From the NCBI GenBank assembly GCA_021613335.1, contig JAJTWR010000228.1, positions 698,501 through 762,500 of the forward strand: 64,000 bases of DNA, given 5' to 3'. The notes under the pieces are model-generated. The model made no database searches and was not told the origin of the DNA. It saw only the letters and a list, made by a program, of their open reading frames with translations. Below are positions 28,670 through 42,395 of the stretch, one piece after another (the stretch's first letter is position 1; the number at the start of each line of letters is the position of its first letter). This DNA is from Whitmania pigra. Lineage: Eukaryota > Annelida > Clitellata > Hirudinida > Haemopidae. The translations under genes and the position numbers were made by a program.

Positions 28670-31329
28670 TTAATTTAGCAATAATGTCGGTCGCGCCTGA
28701 GCTAGTCTTTTAAAGGTGACGGAATTAAGAAATCTTGGGTAAGAATCCCTCTGCATGAGCGTGTATATTTGGATCTGAGCTTCATCAAAAGTCTCCTTCG
28801 ATGGTTCAAGCATATTTTTGTTGATTATTTCGCGAACTTGAGCGTCGAGACTGACCTTAAAAAGAAACTAATTTGAATGAAATGTGATTATTTCATTTCA
28901 AATATTTACTAAAAGCTAAATCATCATTTAGAACCTGAACGCTTTTTTAGTTCTCCACACGTACAATGTTCTACGTAAAGTTGAAACAGCAAAGGAAAGT
29001 TTTTGTTCTCACCATACATTTTGATCATTGTTATCATATTATTATTATTATTATTATTATTATTTTTATTAATTCTTAATTCAATTCTTAAGCAACGACA
29101 TGTTCTTTATTTTTTCACATTGCCATTGTTATTACGATACATCTAATTATTTATTACGTTACATTTAATTATTTACGTTTATTTAATTATTTATTATGTT
29201 ACATTTAATTACATTTAACCATGTTTTAAACTATTGAATGGGTTTCTAATAGCAAAATGAATACAGATTGCACAATTATATAATTATTATCTAAATATAA
29301 ATGTTATTTTTTTGTAATTATCCTAGATATTGACTGTTGTTATTCTGATATTTGTCTTATTCAAACTGTTGACAAGATCATACAAAAACCTTGAAAGCAC
29401 CAAAAAGATGGCATAACACCTCTTTTGGAGATAAAATAGAGATGTAATCATCGTATATGAGCCTGGCTTTCTCTTCTACATTGTCCGGATGACCCTCTTT
29501 CTTGAGTTCTTCACAGGCCAACCAAAAGAGCATGTTCTCTTCGCTGTATTCGGACCTCAGAAATTCCTTGAAGACTTGTCGACCAACTAATTTTAAAAAT
29601 GTCAATCGGCTAATCGAGGGTAACATAAAAAAAAATTTATAATTAATACATATTATCGAAGGTACACAATTAAAACATGAAACTATCAACGCTAACAAAA
29701 AAATAATAAAATAATTCAATGCCCGCTATCAGGATTCGATATTTATGTTTTTTTTTATCATAACTTTGTTATTACAAGTCACACTAAACCAATTACTCTT
29801 ACGCTCAGTAATTCAGTAATTTGGGGCAACCAAACCTCTGATTAAAATTTAGACTAGACGCAAAAAAAGGTCATCTCATTTTTTACGAGAGTTTACCCCC
29901 CTGAACTTTGGTTAGAAGCAAAAAAGAGTCGTCTTCTCAGGTTTTCCTGCCACCTCCCCTTGGAAAAAGTTGAAATTACGTCCCTGTTTATGCTATCTAG
30001 AAGTTCAATAGTTGTAAATAAATATTAATTTTATTAACTATAGATAACTTTTTACAATTTGAAAAAACACCAAAAAAATGTGAAAGTGAAATCCGGGGAC
30101 CATCACATAGCAAACAAAATCCTCAAAAGTGATCCATTCTGTGAGCGTTTTGACTCTTGAAATCTTAAACTGTACAGGAGACAGGCCCGCGAGACACTTT
30201 CGAGGTGTCTTTCTTCTCACCTCGCAAACAATTACAGCTTTCAATTTGCTTTTTATTATAGCAGTAAAAGGTACTTCAGAGCTTTTCAGAATCTCAATAT
30301 GTTTGAGAAACTCTGTTTTCCCTCTAAGATCACCAGTTCCGACAAAGCAAGAGATGAATTGATGGATGAACTGAAAGTGATGAACTTTCTTTTTAACATT
30401 GACTTTAAAGGGTTTCTGACATTATTATCTAGAAAGCCGTCCGTAGCATCCAAATCAATTTTCTTGCAAAAAGAAATACAAAAAAAACTCAGTTCATCAT
30501 TTCCACGAACCAGTCAAATCAATTGTTTCTCAACTTCTTTCAAAAAAAGCTTGTGTTGACGCTTGCCTACTTGAAAATTATGACGAAGATATCTGCACAT
30601 TGCAGATTCAAATTCAGTTTGTTTCGAAGTTCCATTGAAGAACAATTTCGATTGGAAGCTTCGTGGAGATTTCTCTTCTGTCAATGATCCAGTTTTTTCC
30701 TTCCTGAATTGTAACTGATTCCATATTTTTCTGACTCCTTAATGAATTAAAAATCTGACATAATTTTTGGAAAGTTTTAACGATCTTTGAGTTTCCCTGC
30801 AGTGTTAGCATGTGCTAAGTGTCATCGTTTAACACATTTACTAAAGAATTAACCTTTCTCCATTTAGAAATGACGTTTTCTTACGCCCATCCATAACGAA
30901 TCTAATTAAAACTTTTCAATAATAAAATAATTATTTAAAGTAGCATTATTTGTGGGACTTTGTTGTAGTCGCTGATTGCACACTTGCAATGAAATGAAAC
31001 AACATCCTTTATCTATGAAAAGCCTTTGATTATTAAACAACATCATCCAGCTATTTGTGCCAAGGAATTCATTCATATTCAGACTCTGCTATTCAAACCT
31101 ATTGAAATGTTATTAAATGTGATTAGGAGCATGAAATAATTAAATCTATGAGTAAATATAAGCGACAATTTATGAGATAATGAGAAACTCTGACATGGGT
31201 TGTTATCTTACAGCAGGAGCCCTATTTAGAATAAATAAAATTTTTGACATTAAATGTGAATATTAACCTTTGTTACTCATGAGCTTGTCGAAAGATTTTG
31301 CCCATTCGCTGATTTCACCATGAGAAGGC
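28670..31329 (-). CDS. RGS protein of the RZ type (RGS17/19/20-like), RGS domain exons
   Basis: RGS proteins speed GTP hydrolysis by G-alpha (Gi/Gz for this subfamily). Three exons (31329-31268, 29586-29420, 28855-28670) join in phase into a full RGS domain: ISEWAKSFDKLMSN, FLRSEYSEENMLFWLACEEL, EEKARLIYDDYISILSPKE, then VSLDAQVREIINKNM and IYTLMQRDSYPRFLNS before a short tail and stop. The motif order and ISILSPKEVSLD match RGS17/19/20. The family's N-terminal cysteine string was not found, so the 5' end is open. A possible upstream exon sits at 33698-33630. The 1.7-kb intron between the first two exons holds a decayed Gag-like fragment. Confidence 0.92.
30513..30811 (-). pseudogene. Decayed retrotransposon Gag-like fragment in RGS intron
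   Basis: The minus strand reads IVKTFQKLCQIFNSLRS and ISTKLPIEIVLQWNF, then in another frame EFESAMCRYLRHNFQVGKRQ and a stop. The pattern (LxSL, KLP, W, then a short helical LR stretch) resembles BEL/Pao Gag, broken by a frameshift. Similarity is weak and from memory; it could be an unrelated relic. Confidence 0.3.
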
Positions 31330-33099
31330 CTTTAAATGAATAATTGTAATAATAATATTTATTCGTTTATTTTTAAACAATATCAAGAAAATAAGGAATT
31401 GAAATTGCCAAATTAAAACAATTTATTAGAAGTGAAATCCATGTGCACAGTAATTGCACAAAGAAAAACTATTTTAAGGTCTTCATAACATAAAAGAACA
31501 ATTAATTAGAATGACATTGATGTAAGCAATGATAATATTTCTATTTCCTTACTTTTGGTTAATGTTATGGCTATTTGTATATAATTTGCATAGCACAATA
31601 AGCATTAAATGCTGGTTATGAAAAAAGAAATGAACAAATCAAATTGAAGCTGTTTGTCATTGTAATAATTACTATCATTGAAGTTAAGAATAAAATATGT
31701 AAATAAAAGTAATATGTGTTAATGAGATTTAGTCTGATAATGGAAGAGTGCGTTTCCTTAATTCCCTTGATTGTTGTTATATTTGCAGTCTTCAGTTGAT
31801 TTAGTACTTCTGCTAGGTTAAATAAAATTGCTCAAAACACACGAAAAATTGAAACAAAATAAATTGGAAATAATTAAATTCTTTGAATCTAAAAAAAGTT
31901 AGCTGGGTCTAAATATTATTATTATTAATGTTTCCGTTAGATATGTTACATTAAAATCTATAATATTAGTAAATAAATATTCATTGCGGTCACCCCGAAT
32001 TAATTAAATAATTCAACAAACAACCAACATTTCGAACTCATCGACAGAAGATCGCTTGGGTTTTGAAACAATTCCTGAGTGAGCTGATTCATCAACAGTT
32101 TTTATGGATAAACTACAATGAATAAACATTTAAGATGTCATGCATCAAAATCATTTTTTAAATCAAATATAACAATGACTACGTTATGTTCTGCAATTCT
32201 GTATTTTCTAGACAAAAGACTCATATTAATTCAATGACATTAACTGCTTTACAAATTCTTTTTTGTTTTTTTGATAAAAAATCGAAGCAATAACCAGGAC
32301 AACATGTTGGATGTCTTTTGAATGGGACTGGACCACTTTTCGGCAGTCGATCCAACGACCTTTTGTCTCAAGGACTTCTTATGAGACATTCCGAAAAATG
32401 GCCACTTTTATATCCGATCAATTTTGCGATCCAACGATTAAAAGACTTTCATGTCTAATATTTATTATCCGGTTAGCTTGTCTGTCAAAAATGTTTAATC
32501 GGTTTATTTTCTAAAATACGAATGACTATTCGATACTGAAAAACGACATAATTATTACTCGATAATTGCATTTGAATTGCACAAGTATCGATGAAAGAAA
32601 TGATTAACTTGTGTGATAACGATGCGAAACTTCTTCGCCAAACGCGATTAGATTTGAAACATGAACGTTGAAATCCATACGACGTTTGTTACTGTTGATG
32701 TTGTCGTTTGAAAAACCGTTCATTCGTCACAAGAAACCTTCCTTTCCTCCATTTCATCTCAGCAGGCAGCGCAGCGTACAGCTGGTGTTGCAGACTCATT
32801 TCTTGCTTCCTTCGTCATTTTATCTTTACTTCTATTTATTTTTTGTCAAACGGTATTCATAAATTCTATATTATTTATCAATAACTAATCGTATTTCAAT
32901 GCGTATCAGTTCATTATTTATTTTGACTTTGTCACTGTTCATGCTTTAGAAGATGATCATTTAGACGACAAAGATGCATTTGATGTGCAGTAGTGGACGA
33001 GCATTTTATGAATGAGTAAGACTGGGACAGCTTCTCGAGCAAGCTATGAAAATATGTCCCGTGACGTTCTAATCCAATGACACTCACTTCAAAATCGGA

Positions 33100-33410
33100 A
33101 ACGATGATTATGGAAGAAGCATGACCCTCCCCATGATTTCTAAAATATATGTATAAAATATATGTATTAAAAAATTTAAAAACTATTCCAATAAATAATT
33201 TACCTCTTTGGAATAAAATTTAAATTAAAAAAGTAAATTTTAGTAGATCTGCCTATCCCCAACTCCCCCCTTCCTAAATTGTGTGAAAATATATGATCAT
33301 AAAATATATAATTATAAAATATATGAATACAAAATATATGAACATAAAATATAAATATTACATGACCCCCGCAAATGTGTTGTGTACTAGATCCGCCAAT
33401 GTAGGGTATG
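33100..33410. repeat. Degenerate dispersed repeat, copy A
   Basis: Shares blocks with copy B at 34.1 kb: CATGA/GCCCT..CCC then ATTTATAAAATATA-type sequence, TGCCTATCCC..CTAAAT, and a right end ATCCGCC. The interior has AAAATATATG-like short repeats. It looks like an old MITE. Confidence 0.4.
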
Positions 33411-33629
33411 TGTTCCAATCAAGAAGTACTAAAACATTGAGAAGCTGGCAAATGTTTATTATTCCGTATTATTTATTATTTACTTTAAAGTATTATTTAT
33501 CATTTACTTTAAAAAGATTTGTAAATATGTTAATTTACATTTTTAATAACTGTAAATAAGCTCGGGTAGGTAGGTAGGTATATTAACGTCAAATAATAAC
33601 GAGATTATTTGAAATTGGGAAGGATTACC

Positions 33630-33698
33630 TGAAAGCCGCTCCCGGTCGTACTACAATACCCGGTCCACGCACTGGAGCCAGACCAGCCGAAGCAGACC
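33630..33698 (-). CDS. Possible upstream coding exon of the RGS gene
   Basis: A 69-base open stretch has an acceptor (aaactag) and a donor (CAG then gtaatc), and its phase fits the RGS exon at 31329. It would encode 23 residues rich in Ala, Gly, Pro and Arg (SASAGLAPVRGPG). It is G+C-rich against an A+T-rich background. It lacks the expected cysteine string, so it may be an alternative N-terminus or chance. Confidence 0.4.
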
Positions 33699-34107
33699 TA
33701 GTTTACAAGAATAGCTTTACATCAACATTTTTTTCCTTCTTTTATTATTGAAACATCTTTCGCTGGAGGACCTAGACAAATCCGAGAAATTGATGACAAG
33801 CAATAAAGTGACTAAAGCTACCATACGTAGCAGCAAGATAAAAAGTAATGTTTTATTAACGTCCGTTGCATAACAGAGATGATTTGGACAAGGAAATAAG
33901 CTCACCTATTTGCTTTATTTACGTTTTCGATGTCCACGAGAATAGGGATTTAAGATTTGTTTTTCCTTACCTTTGAATATCATTCTAAATTTCAATATTT
34001 TACGAATTTGCAATATAACAAGAATTATGCCAAAATTAAGGTGTGTTTGTAACCTGTTTACATACCGTATGAATCAAATAATCTATTGTTCATGAAGTTA
34101 CATTAAA

Positions 34108-34390
34108 CCACGGTAGAGAGCGGATTTAATGGGGCAAGTTCATGGCCCTTCCCGTCATTTATAAAATATAAGAAAAAATTAAGTAAATCAATTACAAAAA
34201 AAAAGTTGGTAAAAAAATGAAATTACATTTTAAACAATGTATTTCAATTTAGTTTTTTTTTTTAATTATTTCATTAATGTACCACTTTCGACAAAACTGT
34301 TAGTAACAGTGCCTATCCCTTCCCTAAATCTGCCCACTAGTTCCAGTACGTGGCCCCCTTCAAAGTGTTCTACATCCGCCCTTGCTAGCG
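34108..34390. repeat. Degenerate MITE-like repeat, copy B
   Basis: The left end contains GAGCGGATTTA and the right end, read in reverse, AGGGCGGATGTAG, which suggests short imperfect inverted ends of the GGGCGGAT type seen in hAT-like MITEs. The interior is A+T-rich without an ORF. No exact target duplication was found. Confidence 0.4.
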
Positions 34391-34402
34391 AGCAATAGCA
34401 TT

Positions 34403-34523
34403 ATTTTTATCAATATATCACTGTCATTTTTATCAACATATCATTGTTATTTTTATCAACATATCATTGTCATTTTTATCAACGTATCATTGTCATTTTT
34501 ATCAACGTATCATTGTCATTTTT
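34403..34523. repeat. 23-bp minisatellite, five copies
   Basis: Five tandem units of about TTTTTATCAACATATCATTG plus TCA with single-base changes (CATATC/CGTATC/ATATATC), directly to the right of the MITE-like repeat. Confidence 0.9.
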
Positions 34524-34905
34524 AGCGTAGTCTTAAACCACGCAAACATACTTATGCTTATTTATGTTGTATTTATTTGAATGAATTGTTTATAATATGT
34601 TTGTAATTATTGCAAATTTACTCATACCAGGTTCGTGAACTCATGTTAGAGATTAAAATATTTTTAGCCAAAAAATAAATTTAAGGTTACGAAGATTAAA
34701 GTGCTAGTTTGTTTCATCATCACCGTAATTACCAAAGCTGTCGAGGGCAGAAATATTTCCGCATTCCAAACCTTCCAATAAATTGGAGGAAATTATCTCA
34801 AACTGTTTATTATCTTTGTTTTTATGATTCTGCATTTCTTCTTATCGCTATTATTAACATTAATTATAATTAATTATCGTCTCCAATTTTATTTAAATAT
34901 TTTAT

Positions 34906-34906
<1 letters not shown>

Positions 34907-34945
<39 letters not shown>

Positions 34946-34960
34946 TAATAATAATAATAG
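34907..34960. repeat. AAT microsatellite
   Basis: TAA/AAT units with one interruption (AATATAATAAT). Confidence 0.9.
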
Positions 34961-36199
34961 TTGTAAGTGTATCACAATTATTCAAATTAGTAATGTTGTA
35001 AACAGAACTGCAATATCGTCATCCTTTTCATCTTCGACGTCATTAACATCATCATCATCATCGTCGTCATCACAGAGGAAATATTACGAAAGTTTCGCGT
35101 GGCTCCTCAGTTCCTGTTTCCTCGAGTGGTCCTTGGCTGTGCACTTTGAATAAATAACTGTATCACTATCATAACCACCACGAGATGAACTACCCGCAAC
35201 CAAATACAACCACAATCACCATGCTCTGTGTTTCCTTGATTGGATATTATTATATTATATTATTATTAGGTCGGGAGGAATTTCTTGACAAAGTCTGTGA
35301 AAAACTAATTAAAATTGAAGGCTTCATCACCGTCTAAACCTATGAAAATTGCACAAAATTACGTTGAAGAAAAATATTAAAAACCCTCTAAACGTTACTT
35401 TTTTTATAAAAATTACTCAAAAACATTAATGAAGGTATAATCCTTGTTATCAGTGCTGATGTGATATTTTATGGAATCCGAATAAATGAAATGTTGAGCT
35501 GGAGGAAAGGTCAAGTCTTTCGCATCAGAAGTTCAATTCCCGGTTAAGAATTCGCAGGAGATTCCAGCACTTGCTTAACTTACGAAAACTGAAGAAATGA
35601 AATTTAGAATTGTTGAAATGGTTAAACACCGATAATCGATTCGAAAAACCATCTTCCTGTTTATATCAAAGGTTGAGCATCGGGGTCAAAGTGCTCCACA
35701 CACCTGTACGGATATTCATACCTGCCCACGCGTCATTACTCGTACACATAATGAATTTGGCAAAAACTTAAACACCAAAAACAAATGGTGTCTGAAATTT
35801 TGAATAAAATAAGAACCAGTTCTCGTCAGTGCAACTTTGGCATTCGTGCGAAATTCAATGAGGCGTATGACGCCAGCACTGCAATTTTTATTAAAAAGTA
35901 AGAATAGTCGTCATTCGTAGAATTTAAATGGCATTTCACTGGAATCAAAGTAATCGTCAACATCGTACTAGGTCCATCACGACCATCATCATCATCACCA
36001 TCGTCATCTGAAATCCTTCTTTAACAGATCGAACTCAATTATTTTAATGTCTAGAATGAGTGTATTAAGAGAATATTTTTGATATTCTTACTTTAAGTCT
36101 CACTGACGTCGCTTGTGTTTGTATCGTTACCGACGCAGTTCCTACGAATCCACGGCTTATTAACAATTAGGTGTGTCCTTTCAGCAACAAACATGCACG

Positions 36200-36207
36200 T
36201 ATATAAG
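36200..36207 (+). promoter_or_regulatory. TATA box of the ETS gene
   Basis: TATATAAG lies 197 bases before the first ETS start codon, predicting transcription from about 36230. The start lies in the same uninterrupted stretch, so no 5' intron is required. Inferred from position and consensus. Confidence 0.5.
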
Positions 36208-36403
36208 CTCTTACTTCGGAGCGACTCATGTTTGTGAGCACAAATTAGCTTTCCTCTTTAAATGAGCTTTAGAATTATTAAGTCTTAACTTTTGCCTAAA
36301 GAAAAACATTTTTAATCGATTCTACTTCGAATATCAATCGGAAGAATTTTGCGGACATCGTTTAACAGAGTTTTTGTATTATTTTGATCGAGACATTTAA
36401 AAA

Positions 36404-38068
36404 ATGGTTATTTTGCCGTCTATTGACGTGGCACTCTTCTCATCAATAATGGCTGACAACTGCAACAAGTATTTATATCCCTCGTTCGACGGAGCTGACG
36501 GGAACTGGTTGTTTGGCTATCAACTTGGGCAACAACTCGCCTTATCTCTGGCCAGTCAGAAGCTGTTCGATTCTCCTTTAGATCTCTCCTTAAAAAGCCG
36601 CCCGGAACCGAAAGATATTGCCGAAGTAGAGAGGACGGAAAGGGTCGCCAAAAGGAGGAGGACTCTGGATGAACTCGACGAACAAGAGCTGGGCTCTTTC
36701 AAGAAGCGGATGATATCGAGATACGAACTAAGTGAGTGGCGTTTGTATCCTGTTTATTATTAATTGCCATGAAAGTGGTGGATAATTGAGGGCTTGGAAA
36801 ATTGCACTTAATTGAAGGCTGTCCGTTTTTTCTTCCTGTTAGGCAGAGAGTCGCGTGACTCGGTGCTTTACGATGACTTTACCGCTGGAATTCGAATCCC
36901 GCCGATGGAATTGCTCGACGGGACTTACTACCCATTTCAGTCAGTTCCACGGACGGCCGGCGATGTTCTCGGCCCATCCGGAAACATCCCCATACCGGTT
37001 CTACAGGCCACCGACCAAATCTTTAGTGCCGACGAAAGCAGTCTGGAATTTTACTTAGATTCGAGCAACAACAAAGTGTACAACAAGGTAACGGCAAGCA
37101 ACAGAATTGGCACCGATGACATCAGACGCGAGGAGGACCTGAAAAGAAGCGAACTATTGAGCCAACAACTGTCTGCCCTCCATCAGCATCAACAACAACT
37201 CCAGCAACAGCAACTCAAACAGCAACAACATGAGCAATTACAAAGTATTGGTGCATCTGAGAACAAAAATGACGATCTGGAATCGGATGACAAATCAAAT
37301 CTCCCATCGCAAGATTTGTCCGTCATTGATGATCACCAGTCAATTTGTTCGGACGACAACCATGTTTTTGGTTGGTATGCTTACAACTGAATACGAAATA
37401 TTTTTAATTTACCTTACTTGAAATTATGCATCGTTGCTTTAACACTGTCGCTATTCATAACAGTGAGCCATTTAATTCCAGTAATTCTGTGGAACCTAAG
37501 AAAATCACATCTGCAATTTAGACAATAATATGCATTATGTATTAATTATGTACATAGAAAACATAAAACTTAGGTTTTAGATCGATAATTAGCTCTCGAA
37601 TTAATTCACTAGGTTGCAAAACCATTGCCAGCACCAATTATTTAAATATTCGCACGATAATTTTTTTCCTAACAATAATTTCTATTGTTATTGACAGGTC
37701 AACCCACAAGACGTAGGCGGGGCACCTCCAACTATCTGTGGGAATTCTTACTGGAACTACTCAACAATCCGCTTTATTCTCCAAGTCTCATTTCTTGGGT
37801 AGACCAAAGTCAGGGCATCTTCAGACTAAACAACACGAAAACAGTGGCAGCACTGTGGGGTCGTTGCAAGGGCAAGCCGTCTATGAACTACGAGACTATG
37901 GGGCGTGCCTTGAGGTATTACTACACGAGAGGCATTCTCAATAGGGTACCTGGTCAGAGATTGGTCTACCAATTCGTTCACATGGCAACCGCAGAATCGC
38001 AGATCACCTTATCTTCGCCCACCGTCTCCTCGTCGTCTCCTTCCTATTCTCCGTGTTCGTCTCCTTGA
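36404..38068 (+). CDS. ETS-domain transcription factor, ELF-like
   Basis: Three exons (36404-36731, 36843-37370, 37698-38068) give about 408 residues; an internal Met at 36449 is an alternative start. The N-terminal half has a nuclear-signal-like KRRRTLDELDE and, further on, a Gln/His-rich tract (~residues 233-255). The ETS DNA-binding domain is C-terminal (~296-380): YLWEFLLELLNN, WVDQSQGIFRLNNTKTVA, LWGRCKGKPSMNYETMGRAL and RYYYTRGILNRVPGQRLVYQF. The recognition-helix pair of Arg in RALRYYY is intact, and the GQRLVYQF end is typical of ELF/E74 proteins. No Pointed domain is visible. The protein ends in a Ser/Pro run. It is isolated in a gene-poor block, as expected for a developmental regulator. 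Confidence 0.93.
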
Positions 38069-38543
38069 AAGAATTTTATTAACTCTTCTTATTTTATTAA
38101 CATTTTCTCAGACTTGTGCATTCCTCTTGAACCTTTAGAAAGTGCCTTATTGTATCTAATTTCTTCTTAAATTAAAATTTTATCTTATGATAAAATAATT
38201 GTTAATTCTATTGCATTTATTATCACCAATATTGTAGCCCTTTTGAGCCAATATTAATGATGACGCAGTGATTTAAAATGTTCATATTTTCGCAATTCAG
38301 TTTTTATAAATCGTAATAATTATATCGACGTGACTCGATGCTAAAATTTAATATTGCTATTGACGTCATAACAGCAAACAAAAAATGAAGTTGTTGTCAG
38401 TATGAATCTCAAGGGATTTTGTGTTTTTCATATTTTTACCTTGATCTCATGTGGTGAAACTGTGATGTCGACGATGATGGTTATGGCGATATGTTTGTCT
38501 TTGACGATGACGCGTATGTCGTCTAAGATATGCAGATTGAATT

Positions 38544-38549
38544 AATAAA
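38544..38549 (+). terminator. Candidate poly(A) signal of ETS gene
   Basis: AATAAA 476 bases after the stop, the first canonical signal I see downstream. Confidence 0.4.
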
Positions 38550-39334
38550 CACTTCCTCGTGTTATTTGTGCTTTTTATTTACGAGAACCTGAGTTCTGGC
38601 GATCATTGGGCCGTGACGGTCGACTCTGACGCTATCGCCAACGGGTACCGAACGTCGGGTCCAAATTGTCAACAAACATGCATGATTTCATCTTAGTTTT
38701 AAAAGATTTTCTAACAAACAAGTCCTTCAACAAGTTCCTCATTCTTAATAGATTTTGTACACTCCTCTAAAACATTCATCTGCTGAGAACATCAATATCT
38801 GATCACTATCACACCTACAATTTATAATCAATATATTATCAGAAGTTTAGTAAGAATTGCCATTTAGATTGATTTGTGATTGCATAAGATCAGTCCAGCA
38901 TCGATCCACGTGTTTCAGGATCTCCAAAATGAGAAAAAACCTGAACTGAATTTCAATCATATGATCAGAAAATAGATATTTTATATCAATCAATCATTCA
39001 GACAACCCTCAACTTTCTTAGTATTCAATATGTTGCCGATTAATCATTAAGCTTAATCATGATTATTATTTTTATTGTTGTTGTTGTTGTTGTTATTATT
39101 ATCAATGTTATTATTAATATTATTCATTACGACTCATTACGACAACCACGCATTGGAATGATCTCCCAATTCTTGCACTTCCCAGAGATGATTAAGAATG
39201 AAAAACATACAATTCTTTGAACTATGACGTCATTGACTGAATATTCTCAGCTAACAAAAGTCGTACCAGCCGAAAACTTTCCGCAATTCTCAAATAGAGC
39301 CTGTTATCATTATGATTATGATTATGCTTACTAC

Positions 39335-39517
<183 letters not shown>

Positions 39518-40802
39518 CTAAAGTAAAATATAAAAAACAACGCTCGCGTGGGCTCAGACTCTGGGCAGACCTAAAAATATTCAAGCGTTGTCTGGTTAAC
39601 TGTCTACATGTTATTGATTAATTGATGGCCATCATAATTATTGATAAATATTATCAATTTTAAATCCACAACTGTGGCCTATTACGTAATGTTATGTATA
39701 ACATGAATATATAAATAATTTCCGTGTATTTATTTATAATTATATTTTACGCATCGCTGATATTAATATTATTGTTATTGTTGTTGTTGTTATTAATATT
39801 ATCATTATTGTTGTTAATGCATTATTATAATTATTGCGACATTAGGTTACGAATAATAAATGAAATTAGCAACGTTATTAGGATGTTGTTTTAGTTAATT
39901 TTTAAGTTTAAAATATTAAATTAAATAAATTATTGACAACTGGCAAATTAATAATAATAATATTATTATTTTTGTTATTGTCATTATTATCCTCAACAAA
40001 GAAAGTAATTGTTAAGGCTATCTTATTTGAAATGTCAAAGAATTTAGTGGGAATTACTCATTATTGTTTATTATAAATACGAGGCCATTCCTTTGAATGA
40101 CGGCCTGAGTCTTGTGACAAGCAACAGAAATTCCGATGAAAATTGCACGCCTTCAATTCCTACTAATAACACGTTTAATAATTAATGTAACTTAATAATC
40201 ATTTCGATTGACATTCAGTTTAATAAATTAAATGCATTCACTGATTGAGAACTGCAATTAATTCTAAATGAATGAATTATTATTTATTATATATATATTA
40301 TAATTATATTATATGTATTATTAATTTATTTTTGTTTTCAACGTCATCAGGTTTATTTGCGATTGGCTTGGCGATGACTGGCATTTGTTTACTTAATGTT
40401 TACATTTTTTTCTGTTCGAAAGATGACAGCTTTATGATGTACATGTACATACAACATACAACATAGTAATTAATTATTTATTCATTTATTCATTTGATTA
40501 AAGTCCATTGCATAGTTTACATATATTTATATATATATATATATATAATATGTTAAATAAGATATAGAGATATATATAGATATAGATATATAGATATATA
40601 GTCCAACGAGAGATGAGCAACCATAAATTGCTTAAATGTCCATAAATTGGCACAAAACCGGGTTGAAGAACTTGTTGCAACAGCGTTATAACTACGTAAC
40701 CAGATATTTGATAAATACGACGATGTTTGCAATAATAAATAAATTAATAATATTAATAATAAATACAAATAAATTATTATTCATTACCAATTAATTAATT
40801 GA

Positions 40803-40840
40803 TGATAATAATAATAATAATAATAATAATAATATTAATG
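40803..40840. repeat. AAT microsatellite
   Basis: About ten AAT units followed by two copies of a GGTAACAAATTAATAATGGT-like unit to ~40890. Confidence 0.85.
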
Positions 40841-42336
40841 GGTAACAAATTAATAATGGTAATAATAATGGATAACAAATTAATAATGGTAATAATTGCT
40901 ATGGCAACTGGCACTACCATCATGACCACCTTGATCATCCTCTTTGTGTGTGACATCATTTTGACGTGCGCACACTCTGCTTCCTAAGGGAGGCACTTCG
41001 GAAGCAAAGTTTGCTAAATCCTGCGTGAATTGGACTTCCATGCGTCTGTGTCCTTGTGTGTGCTTGACGATGGTGATGATGGTAATGATGACGATGACGA
41101 TGGTGATGATGTCCAAACATGGCTGAATTTAATAATCATAGATATCAAATGATGGCCATTAAATATACGATATTTGTGTTCAATTGGAGTTTACAACAAA
41201 AATAATAAATAATTTAAAACATTAAAAAAGAGCCTTATGATGTTATTAGGCGTACCTGTACTGACAATACTGATTAGCGATCAGCTGATTAATGTAACGC
41301 GATCTACCTGAGAGCACCTTGGGAAGAGCAGGTAAACAAAATTTGATTAAAACATCGACAAAGAATAAAATAACCCATCGAGACGCCGATTCATCCAATT
41401 AAGCGTCGTTGCCATGACAACTGCGCCCCTGTGTGATTGAATTACACAGCGCTCTACTTTCAGAGCAAAAAGAATATTTGCTTTTTCACATCCTCCTGTG
41501 TACGTGAGATTACATCGTGTGTACGTGAGATTACATTAACGGTAGCGTTAGTGCTGATAATGATCATAAACATGAGTTGTGGTGGTGGTAATAATGTTAG
41601 CAGTTGATTGTACAACTGGAGAGCGTCAATGGGGAATTACATTCCCATTTATTTGACAAGAAAAATTGTTTTGGCTCCACCTCTTCTTCCTCCTGTCATT
41701 ACTTAGCATCCGCCCCTTTGTTGCTTTCCATTCGTAAATTCCTACAACTTGTTACGTTTATTCAAGGGATTGGTCAGCTTAATCGAAGTCGTTGCGTGTG
41801 AAGGACGCAGGAATCCAATGATGAAAACATGGATTACATTTTATTTTTAGATCAACTGAGATATTGCATGGGCGAATATTTTTTAAAGTTTTTAAAATAA
41901 ATTTTGCAATCTCGACGACAATGCTTGAGTGAAATATCTTTGTGTTCACAGTCGTCACACACCTGCATTTCATAAAGCTGTCTTTATGTCTAAAAGGGGA
42001 GTACTAGCAGTAACAATAGAAGAAATAACGGAAATAATGGGGTAATAACATAAATAACAGGAATAACATGAATAACAAGAATAATGAGTTGCAATAATTA
42101 ATTATGTACAAAAAACATGCTTTATTCTTGAATCATTTGCTTGTCAAGGTGTTACATTAGTCGTTTCTGTTATGGTGTTTGTGATTGTTACGTTGTGATG
42201 AAAATATTAATCGTAGTGCTAGATAGGGGTACGAGCTTTATAGTTTTAACCATATTCTACATTCAAGGTATTATTCACCTTTGCAAAGTCACTTATTTAT
42301 AAAAAGCTCTAACGACTATTGAGGCTCTTGATAGGT

Positions 42337-42395
42337 TGTTGTTGTTGTTGTTGTCGTTGTTGTTGATGTCGTTGTTGATGTTGTTGTTTATGGAT
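42337..42395. repeat. GTT microsatellite with GTC interruptions
   Basis: TTG/GTT units interrupted by GTC and GATGTC. Confidence 0.85.

Larger units (their letters stand above)
31330..36199. other. Gene-poor, A+T-rich region upstream of the ETS gene
   Basis: Apart from the tentative RGS exon and the repeats listed, about 4.8 kb has no gene I can support. ATC/CGTC trinucleotide runs lie near 35050-35072 and 35985-36006. Confidence 0.5.

Noticed and set aside
30038..30362. Small frames on both strands in the RGS intron
   Set aside because: A hint of a TEW..F pattern seen in retroelement Gag, but too short and isolated to call.
35518..35590. tRNA-like T-arm (AGTTCAATTCCCGG)
   Set aside because: No matching A box, acceptor stem or anticodon arm upstream.
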